Shown: one piece after another, positions 58,963 to 64,000 of the stretch
Numbering within the stretch: position 1 is the stretch's first letter
How the letters are laid out: every line of letters starts with the position of its first letter
Source of the DNA: Sphingomonas sp. HITSZ_GF
GTDB lineage: Bacteria; Pseudomonadota; Alphaproteobacteria; Sphingomonadales; Sphingomonadaceae
Reading direction: 5' to 3'
DNA length: 64,000 bases
Assembly (NCBI RefSeq): GCF_029543155.1
Contig: NZ_JARQXA010000001.1
Coordinates: forward strand, 496,001-560,000
Made by a program: the position numbers and the translations under genes
Notes under the pieces: model-generated
Told to the model about the DNA's origin: nothing
The model's input: only the letters and a program-made list of their open reading frames with translations
Databases searched by the model: none

Positions 58963-60243
58963 ATGGCGCTAGGTAACAGCCGCACCGGCAAACAGGTATC
59001 GAAAGTAGCGACGGTCCCGAAAGTGTCGGGCCCGCTGAGCGACGCCAAGATCATGGCGCTGCGGCCTGCTACTTCCGGCCAGATCGAGTATCGGGACTCC
59101 ATGGTCCCTGGGCTCAGGGTTCGCGTCGGAACGACCGGTATCAAGACGTTCGTACTGCGTAAGCGGATCGCCGGAAAGAATCGCAACCTTACGCTGGGGC
59201 GGTTCGGTGAGCGACTGACCATCGCCGAGGCGCGAAAGAAGGCGCGCCAGATTCTTTCCGATGTAGAGCTGAAGGCTGATCCGGCCGCGGCGGTTCCGAA
59301 ACCTCAGCGCCGTGTCGTTCATGCTCATACACTCAATGCGATGTGGCCCGATTACCGGCAGGCGAAAGCGCATCTGCGCACCGTTGGTGAGGTGGAGCGC
59401 ATCTTCAAGCAGCACATCCTGCCCGAATTTGGCGACCGCGCGGCGGACGGTATCACGCGGAGCGAGATCACCCGCTTCATCGACCGGATCGCCAAGCGCA
59501 CCCCCGTTATGGCGCGCAATGTCCTCTCCCAGTTCTCCGCTTTCTATAGCTGGGCCATGCCGCGGCTGGATCGCCTTCCCGGCAATCCATGCCGAGACGC
59601 TGGTCGCCCGCCCAAACCCAAGGCGCGCGAGCGGGTGCTGACGGACGCCGAGATCGGTGCCCTGTGGCATGTGCTCGACGGCGAGGGGCACCCGTTCGGG
59701 CCCGCGATCAAACTGCTGTTGTTGACCGGCCAGCGGCGCAATGAAGTCTTCGAGGCCGAGCGATCCGAGTTCGATCTGGAGAAGCGGCTCTGGACGATCC
59801 CGGCTGCCCGCGCGAAAAACGGCGTCGCGCATTTCGTCCCGCTGTCCAATCCAGCGTTTGCCCTCGTGAAGGGGCTGCTGGAGCATGACCGGGGCGACAA
59901 GCTGATCCCTGCGCGCGGGAACTGGGAGGCCGGTCCAAGCGGGTTCAGTAAGGCGATGACGCGTCTGCGCGCGGGTCTGGAGGAACGCGTCGGCGAACCC
60001 GTGCCGCATTGGACTCTTCACGACCTGCGTCGGACGATGGCGACGGGGCTGCAGCGGTTAGGCGTCCGGCTCGAGGTTACGGAGGCCGCGCTCAACCACC
60101 TTTCGGGCGCTCGTTCCGGTATCGTCGGCGTCTATCAGCGACATAACTATTTCGATGAGAAGGGTGCTGCCCTCAAACTATGGGCGGCAGAGGTCGCGCG
60201 ACTGGCCCGAGCCGCGAAGGCGAAATCCAAGCGACCCCGATGA
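58963..60243 (+). CDS. int: Tyrosine-type site-specific integrase (DUF4102 N-terminus)
   Basis: A 426-residue P4-like integrase. The N-terminal arm-binding DUF4102 domain (about residue 28-105) has QIEYRDSMVPGLRVRVG and NLTLGRFGERLTIAEARKKA. A SAM-like core-binding domain follows (about 125-215). The catalytic domain has Arg in LLLTGQRRNEVFEAE (about 257), HDLRR (about 352-356), the second His in LNHLSG, and the Tyr nucleophile in GVYQRHNYFDEK (about 391). It starts 130 bases inside the tRNA fragment, the usual place for such an enzyme. GGGAGA precedes the ATG. Confidence 0.95.
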   Translation: MALGNSRTGKQVSKVATVPKVSGPLSDAKIMALRPATSGQIEYRDSMVPGLRVRVGTTGIKTFVLRKRIAGKNRNLTLGRFGERLTIAEARKKARQILSDVELKADPAAAVPKPQRRVVHAHTLNAMWPDYRQAKAHLRTVGEVERIFKQHILPEFGDRAADGITRSEITRFIDRIAKRTPVMARNVLSQFSAFYSWAMPRLDRLPGNPCRDAGRPPKPKARERVLTDAEIGALWHVLDGEGHPFGPAIKLLLLTGQRRNEVFEAERSEFDLEKRLWTIPAARAKNGVAHFVPLSNPAFALVKGLLEHDRGDKLIPARGNWEAGPSGFSKAMTRLRAGLEERVGEPVPHWTLHDLRRTMATGLQRLGVRLEVTEAALNHLSGARSGIVGVYQRHNYFDEKGAALKLWAAEVARLARAAKAKSKRPR

Positions 60244-60267
60244 CCCATCGGTGAAAGCCGATAGGTG

Positions 60268-60304
60268 TTGACGCGGCTCGATTGCATCGGGTATTGCCGA
60301 TGCA
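60268..60304 (+). promoter_or_regulatory. ars promoter with ArsR-type operator overlapping the start codon
   Basis: TTGACG (60268-60273) as -35, then 17-18 bases and GTATTG/TATTGC (60291-60297) as a weak -10. A perfect dyad, TGCATCGG-GTATTG-CCGATGCA (60283-60304), surrounds the -10 and its last base is the A of the arsR ATG. Bound repressor would cover both the -10 and the transcription start. With a start near 60303-60304 the mRNA would be leaderless. Confidence 0.7.
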
Positions 60305-60633
60305 TGAACGACGAAGTTGCTCTCGCGGCGCTTGCCGCACTCGCACATCCGACGCGGCTCGCCGCGTTTCGCTTGCTCGTCCGGCACGAGCCGGACGGGC
60401 TGGCGACCGGCCAACTCGTCGAAGCAAGCGGCCTGAGCCAGAGCACCTTCTCCACGCATCTGGCGGTCCTCGCCAAGGCGGGGCTGGTCCGCGCAGAAAA
60501 GCGCGGGCGCAATTTCATTCAGCGCGCCGAGATCGATGCGCTCCGCGCCCTGATGCTCTTCCTCGCCAAGGACTGCTGCCAGGGGCGCGCCGATCTGTGC
60601 GAGCCGCTGCTTGCCGAACTCGCTTGCTGCTGA
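60304..60633 (+). CDS. arsR: ArsR-family arsenic-responsive repressor
   Basis: A 109-residue winged-helix repressor of the ars operon. The DNA-binding helices are in LVEASGLSQSTFSTHLAVLA (about residue 38-57), and the wing AGLVRAEKRGRNF follows. The classic CVC site in the DNA-binding helix is absent. Instead cysteines lie near the C-terminus: Cys91, Cys92, Cys99, Cys108 and Cys109 (AKDCCQGRADLCEPL and AELACC), like the As(III) site of the Acidithiobacillus-type ArsR, with two extra. No Shine-Dalgarno is visible before the ATG. arsC follows after 11 bases. Confidence 0.94.
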   Translation: MNDEVALAALAALAHPTRLAAFRLLVRHEPDGLATGQLVEASGLSQSTFSTHLAVLAKAGLVRAEKRGRNFIQRAEIDALRALMLFLAKDCCQGRADLCEPLLAELACC

Positions 60634-60644
60634 CCGGAGGCACC

Positions 60645-61061
60645 ATGTCGATCGACATCATCATCTATCACAACCCCGAATGCGGCACGTCGCGCAACAC
60701 ATTGGGCATGATCCGCGAGGCGGGCATCGAGCCGCATGTGGTCGAGTATCTGAAGACGCCTCCGACCCGCGCACTGCTTGTTCAACTGATGGCGCGCGCC
60801 GGGATCGCACCGCGACAATTGCTGCGCGAGAAGGGCACGCCCTTTGCCGAGCTGGGCCTCGAAGACGAGACGCTGAGCGACGACGCGCTGATCGATGCGA
60901 TGATCGCCCATCCGATCCTGATCAACCGGCCACTGGTCGTATCCCCGCTGGGCGTCGCGCTGTGCCGTCCTTCCGAAAAGGTGCTTGCGCTGTTGCCGGA
61001 CGGGCAGTCGATCCGGTTCGTGAAGGAGGATGGCGAAGTCGTGCGGGGCACGAGCGCATGA
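60645..61061 (+). CDS. arsC: Glutaredoxin-dependent arsenate reductase ArsC
   Basis: Reduces arsenate to arsenite using glutathione/glutaredoxin. The 138-residue length is normal for the R773-type family. The catalytic Cys13 is in IIYHNPECGTSRNTLGMI; the oxyanion-binding arginines are in QLLREKGTPF, ILINRPLVV and ALCRPSEKVL. GGAGG is present in the 11-base gap after arsR. The stop overlaps the next start (ATGA). Confidence 0.97.
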   Translation: MSIDIIIYHNPECGTSRNTLGMIREAGIEPHVVEYLKTPPTRALLVQLMARAGIAPRQLLREKGTPFAELGLEDETLSDDALIDAMIAHPILINRPLVVSPLGVALCRPSEKVLALLPDGQSIRFVKEDGEVVRGTSA

Positions 61062-61603
61062 CGGTCGCCATTCGGCCAGCAGTGCAGGGAGACGCGGAGG
61101 CGATCGCCGCCATCTACGCCCACCATGTCCTGCACGGCACCGCGACCTACGAGCTGGTGCCGCCGCGCGCCGCCGACTTCCGCGCTAAGGTCGAAAGCCT
61201 AGCCGAGCGCGGTTGGCCGTTCCTCGTCGCCTGCGATGCGGAGGCTGTGGTCGGCTATGCTTATGCAACCCAGTTCCGCGACCGCCCGGCCTATGCCTAT
61301 GCGTGCGAGAATAGCATCTATGTCGCGCATGACCGCCGCGGCGGCGGCATTGGCCGCCAGTTGCTCGCTGCGCTTCTGGTGCAAGCGGAGGCCTATGGCT
61401 TCCGCCAGATGGTCGCGGTCATCGGTGGCGCCGAGCCCGCTTCGATCGCGCTGCATCGCACCTGCGGCTTCGCCGAGGTCGGGCGCATGCCCGGCACGGG
61501 GTGGAAGGCCGGCCGATGGCTGGACAGCGTCTATATGCAGATCGCTCTCGGTTGCGGCACCGCAACGCCCCCGGCGGAACGCGGCCCGGACGCCCGCGCA
61601 TGA
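61058..61603 (+). CDS. arsN: GNAT acetyltransferase ArsN1-like
   Basis: A 181-residue N-acetyltransferase related to phosphinothricin acetyltransferase. Blocks: IRPAVQGDAEAIAAIYAHHV, GTATYELVPPRAADF, YAYACENSIYVAHDRRGGGI (acetyl-CoA motif RRGGGIGRQLL) and GFAEVGRMPGTGWKAGRWLD. ArsN1 proteins in ars operons acetylate methylarsenite-type or arsinothricin-like compounds; the position between arsC and acr3 supports this name, although sequence alone cannot fix the substrate. It overlaps both neighbours by four bases. Confidence 0.88.
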   Translation: MTVAIRPAVQGDAEAIAAIYAHHVLHGTATYELVPPRAADFRAKVESLAERGWPFLVACDAEAVVGYAYATQFRDRPAYAYACENSIYVAHDRRGGGIGRQLLAALLVQAEAYGFRQMVAVIGGAEPASIALHRTCGFAEVGRMPGTGWKAGRWLDSVYMQIALGCGTATPPAERGPDARA

Positions 61604-62631
61604 CACTGTTCGAACGGTATCTGACGCTCTGGGTGGCGCTCTGCATCGTGGTCGGCATCGGCCTCGGTCATCTCTTCCCGGGCGCGTTCGCGCTGATCGC
61701 GTCGGCGGAAGTCGCCCGGGTCAATCTGATCGTCGCCGCGCTGATCTGGCTGATGATCGTGCCGATGCTGCTCAAGATCGACTTCGGCGCGCTGGGATCG
61801 GTTCGGCAGCATTGGAAGGGCGTCGGCGTGACGCTCTTCGTCAACTGGGCGGTGAAGCCTTTCTCGATGGCGGCGCTCGGCACCTTCTTCCTCGGCTGGC
61901 TGTTCGCGCCGCTGCTGCCTGCCGGTGAGATCTCGTCCTACATCGCGGGGCTTATCCTGCTGGCAGCCGCGCCTTGCACCGCGATGGTCTTCGTGTGGTC
62001 GAACCTGTGCGATGGCGAGCCGAACTTCACGCTCAGCCAGGTCGCGCTGAACGACATGATGATGGTGTTCCTGTTCGCGCCGCTTGTGGGGCTGCTGCTC
62101 GGCGTCGCGTCTATCACCGTGCCTTGGGACACGCTGCTGCTGTCGGTCCTGCTCTATATCGTCGTGCCCGTTATCGTCGCGCAGTTGATCCGGCGGGCGT
62201 TGCTCGCCCGAGGCGGGGCACCGGCGCTCGACCGTTTGCTGGCGCGCCTTGGCCCGATCTCGCTCGTCGCGCTGCTTGGCACCCTGGTCCTGCTGTTCGG
62301 TTTCCAGGGGGAGCAGATTGTGCGCCGCCCGATGGTGATCGGGCTGATCGCCGTGCCCATCCTAATCCAGGTCTATCTCAATGCCGGCATCGCGTACTGG
62401 CTGTCGCGCCGCTTCGGCGTGGCCTGGTGTGTTGCCGCGCCGGCCGCCCTGATCGGTGCCTCGAACTTCTTCGAGCTGGCGGTGGCCGCCGCCATCTCGC
62501 TGTTCGGGCTTCAGTCCGGCGCGGCGCTGGCGACCGTGGTCGGAGTGCTGGTGGAAGTCCCCGTGATGCTCTCGGTCGTCGCGATCGTGAAGCGGTCGCG
62601 GGGCTGGTACGAAGCAGGCGCGCGCGGATGA
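61600..62631 (+). CDS. acr3: Arsenite efflux transporter, ACR3 family
   Basis: A 343-residue inner-membrane arsenite/proton antiporter with ten hydrophobic helices. The family-defining Cys126 is in [20 protein letters not shown], and the conserved Glu in [19 protein letters not shown]. The opening [17 protein letters not shown] is typical. It shows no ArsB similarity. The ATG overlaps the arsN stop, and its own stop overlaps the micro-ORF start (ATGA at 62628). Confidence 0.97.
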   Translation: MTLFERYLTLWVALCIVVGIGLGHLFPGAFALIASAEVARVNLIVAALIWLMIVPMLLKIDFGALGSVRQHWKGVGVTLFVNWAVKPFSMAALGTFFLGWLFAPLLPAGEISSYIAGLILLAAAPCTAMVFVWSNLCDGEPNFTLSQVALNDMMMVFLFAPLVGLLLGVASITVPWDTLLLSVLLYIVVPVIVAQLIRRALLARGGAPALDRLLARLGPISLVALLGTLVLLFGFQGEQIVRRPMVIGLIAVPILIQVYLNAGIAYWLSRRFGVAWCVAAPAALIGASNFFELAVAAAISLFGLQSGAALATVVGVLVEVPVMLSVVAIVKRSRGWYEAGARG

Positions 62632-62705
62632 CCGATCGGACGCTCGAACTTTGTCCATTCCGCGCCGGTCGATGCCCGGCGCGCCTCAAGAAAGATCTGG
62701 AATGA
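62628..62705 (+). CDS. 25-codon micro-ORF with two cysteines between acr3 and arsH
   Basis: ATG at 62628 to TGA at 62703-62705 encodes 25 residues: [20 protein letters not shown] followed by KKDLE. It overlaps the acr3 stop by four bases (ATGA) and the arsH start by four bases (ATGA), so it fits exactly in the 70-base gap. It has Cys9 and Cys16 in CPFRAGRC, flanked by basic residues. The function is unknown: it may bind arsenite or another metal, or serve only to carry ribosomes from acr3 to arsH. Its codon use matches its neighbours. Confidence 0.62.
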   Translation: MTDRTLELCPFRAGRCPARLKKDLE

Positions 62706-63448
62706 CCCGCCTGCGTACGCTGACCGACCCGGACGTCCTGCCGGCGCTCGACCCCGATTACGTGATCGGGCGTCCCGGCGCCGGGCTCGGTGACGACCAG
62801 CCGCCGCCGCGCATCCTCCTGCTCTATGGTTCGCTTCGTGAGCGCTCCTTCTCCCGCCTCGCGGTGGAGGAGGCGGCGCGGCTGCTGCAACTGTTCGGGG
62901 CCGAGACACGGATCTTCGATCCCACGGACCTTCCGCTGCCCGATCAGGTGAAGGGCGATGACCATCCCGCCGTCCATGAACTGCGCGAACTGTCGATGTG
63001 GTCTGAGGGGCAGGTCTGGTGCAGCCCCGAGCGCCACGGTCAGGTGTCGGGCATCATGAAGGCGCAGATCGACCACCTCCCACTCTCGATGGGGGGCATG
63101 CGGCCGACCCAGGGCCGGACCTTGGCTGTGATGCAGGTGTCCGGCGGGTCGCAGTCGTTCAACGCGGTCAACACGCTGCGCTTGCTCGGTCGCTGGATGC
63201 GCATGGTGACGATCCCCAACCAGTCTAGCGTCGCCAAGGCGTTTCAGGAATTCGACGAGGCCGGCCGGATGCGCCCCTCGAGCTATTACGATCGCATCGT
63301 CGACGTGATGGAGGAATTGGTTCGCTTCACGGTGCTGCTGCGACCCCATGCCGGGCAACTGGTCGACCGCTATTCGGAGCGCAAGGCTAGCGGGATTATG
63401 GTCGACGCCGCCCGGGACCTCTCGGCGATCGCGATCGCCCAGCAATAA
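62702..63448 (+). CDS. arsH: ArsH NADPH-dependent FMN oxidoreductase
   Basis: A 248-residue flavoprotein with a flavodoxin-like fold that oxidises trivalent organoarsenicals. The phosphate-binding loop [20 protein letters not shown] (about residue 39-58), [31 protein letters not shown] and [20 protein letters not shown] are the family blocks. Length is normal. Its ATG overlaps the stop of the micro-ORF; a Shine-Dalgarno is weak, so it relies on coupling. It ends the ars operon. Confidence 0.97.
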   Translation: MTRLRTLTDPDVLPALDPDYVIGRPGAGLGDDQPPPRILLLYGSLRERSFSRLAVEEAARLLQLFGAETRIFDPTDLPLPDQVKGDDHPAVHELRELSMWSEGQVWCSPERHGQVSGIMKAQIDHLPLSMGGMRPTQGRTLAVMQVSGGSQSFNAVNTLRLLGRWMRMVTIPNQSSVAKAFQEFDEAGRMRPSSYYDRIVDVMEELVRFTVLLRPHAGQLVDRYSERKASGIMVDAARDLSAIAIAQQ

Positions 63449-63486
63449 GGCGGGACGAGCGCCGACGAGTAGTTCCGCTTCGCCAT

Positions 63487-63702
63487 CTAGCCGGCGGGAT
63501 TGTCGTCCACCGAATAGAACATCGGATTGCGCAGCCAGGCGGCGATGGCGGACTCGCGCCAGCCGGCGCAGCGCTCGCTGATCTGGATGTTCTTCGGGAA
63601 CGTGCCTTTCTGCATCTTGCGATACATGGTCGAGCGGCTGAGACCGGTGCGTTCGAGCACGGCGTTGATCCGGAGGATGCGGTCGGGGGTTTCGGTATGC
63701 AT
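63487..63702 (-). CDS. AlpA-family (phage/island) regulator
   Basis: A 71-residue helix-turn-helix protein: RILRINAVLERTGLSRSTMY, RKMQKGTFPKNIQISERCAG and WRESAIAAWL are the AlpA/MerR-like winged-helix blocks. Such proteins regulate excision or integrase genes of P4-like and related elements. I chose the ATG at 63702 (AAGGTGAT upstream); a GTG at 63711 is also open. It is oriented against the ars operon and supports the island interpretation. Confidence 0.9.
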   Translation of the reverse strand: MHTETPDRILRINAVLERTGLSRSTMYRKMQKGTFPKNIQISERCAGWRESAIAAWLRNPMFYSVDDNPAG

Positions 63703-63827
63703 TGCTATCACCTTGGAGCTTATGCGTTTGCGTGGTTCTCCCCGGCAAAAGTTGGACAGAAATTCGCCTCTGCGAAAAGGGTCTTTCTGGGGACAGCGGG
63801 TGCCATTGCGGTCCTTTGCGTCACTTT

Positions 63828-63852
63828 CGTAGGTTAGCGTAGGTTACCGTAT
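63828..63852. repeat. Short tandem direct repeat upstream of the AlpA gene
   Basis: CGTAGGTTAG-CGTAGGTTAC-CGTA: two and a half copies of a ten-base unit about 130 bases upstream of the AlpA start. This could be a binding-site array (AlpA or partition/replication factor) or simply chance. Confidence 0.45.
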
Positions 63853-63886
63853 GCGGCCTGAATCCGGGCCATCGTGTCAGGGCGTC

Positions 63887-64000
63887 TCACGCTGCGCGTG
63901 AAGGCGCTCTACGCCGCTTGCGCGCCGCCGAGTCGCGGTGCGTCTCGGCCCATTCGGGTGACGATCGCGGACGCGGGATCGGTTCGCAGAACCGATCCGC
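63887..64000 (-). CDS. C-terminal end of an unidentified island gene (partial)
   Basis: An open frame enters from the right edge and stops with TGA at 63889-63887, giving 37 residues that end in SSPEWAETHRDSAARKRRRA and PSRAA. The basic, Arg-rich tail is plausible for a DNA-binding or replication protein, but the family cannot be told. The stretch also contains the 10-bp inverted repeat at 63976-63998. Low confidence. Confidence 0.35.
   Translation of the reverse strand, partial: ADRFCEPIPRPRSSPEWAETHRDSAARKRRRAPSRAA
63976..63998. repeat. Perfect 10-bp inverted repeat at the window edge
   Basis: GGATCGGTTC-GCA-GAACCGATCC. A perfect stem with a three-base loop. It lies within the partial gene frame at the right edge, so it could be coding by chance, a terminator-like structure or a recombination site. 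Confidence 0.55.

Larger units (their letters stand above)
58786..64000. mobile_element. Left end of a tRNA-integrated genomic island carrying arsenic resistance
   Basis: The boundary is the tRNA-Lys fragment at 58786-58830. Inside it come a tyrosine integrase (58963), the arsenic operon (60304-63448), an AlpA-type regulator (63487-63702) and the end of another gene. The orientation of the fragment implies that the chromosome continues to the left and that the island runs to the right past the window edge. The right junction cannot be seen. Confidence 0.8.

Overview
The window is GC-rich alphaproteobacterial chromosome, almost certainly from a Sphingomonas-like member of the Sphingomonadaceae. 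The evidence is the tpiA / ppiD-trpE ... trpG ... trpD-trpC-moaC-moeA neighbourhood, an RcdA (DUF1465) gene, a DksA with only one cysteine, several sphingomonad-type small secreted proteins, and codon use dominated by G/C at third positions. About 58.8 kb is chromosomal backbone; the last 5.2 kb is the left end of an integrated island. No rRNA gene, intact tRNA, IS element or CRISPR array was found.

Region 1 (1-13.8 kb): moeA (cut by the window edge), a PilZ protein, a GST, moaC, trpC and trpD (overlapping by one base), a CPA1 cation/proton antiporter, a small EF-hand protein, trpG, a phosphodiester-glycosidase-like lipoprotein, a small secreted protein on the opposite strand, trpE and ppiD, with tpiA divergent. 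The tryptophan genes are thus a dispersed cluster with unrelated genes and palindromic repeats between them.

Region 2 (13.8-25.7 kb): an MFS drug-type exporter, a membrane GGDEF-EAL protein, an M17 aminopeptidase, the PQQ-dependent membrane glucose dehydrogenase gcd, a divergent LysR/aldo-keto reductase pair with a clear operator-like dyad, and a coupled pair of a serine hydrolase and an M14-like metallohydrolase.

Region 3 (25.7-44 kb): an unusual secreted protein ending in KDEL, rimO, small membrane proteins, an AAC(3)-family protein, a degenerate LytM (NlpD-like) lipoprotein, serS, a host-attachment-family protein, a serine-rich surface protein with a PEP-CTERM-like tail, dksA with a terminator, two DUF465 genes and rcdA, a nitronate monooxygenase, a gamma carbonic anhydrase, a Cys/His-tailed membrane protein, and a sugar-acid catabolic pair (UxaA family plus FAH family).

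Region 4 (44-58.7 kb): a six-gene chain (DUF4129-DUF4350-MoxR-DUF58-SpoIIM-RDD) in which every junction overlaps; a membrane protein; a TonB-dependent BtuB-like receptor under a cobalamin riboswitch; and a metal-efflux locus with a CadR/PbrR-like MerR regulator, a MerR-type operator, a His-rich secreted protein and the RND adaptor and pump.

Region 5 (58.8-64 kb): a 45-base 3' piece of a tRNA-Lys gene marks an attachment site, followed by a tyrosine integrase and a compact arsenic operon arsR-arsC-arsN-acr3-(25-codon micro-ORF)-arsH, then an AlpA-type regulator and a partial gene. The intact tRNA should lie to the right, beyond the window. The micro-ORF, which overlaps both neighbours by four bases and encodes two cysteines, and the ars promoter/operator that overlaps the arsR start codon are the most interesting new points.
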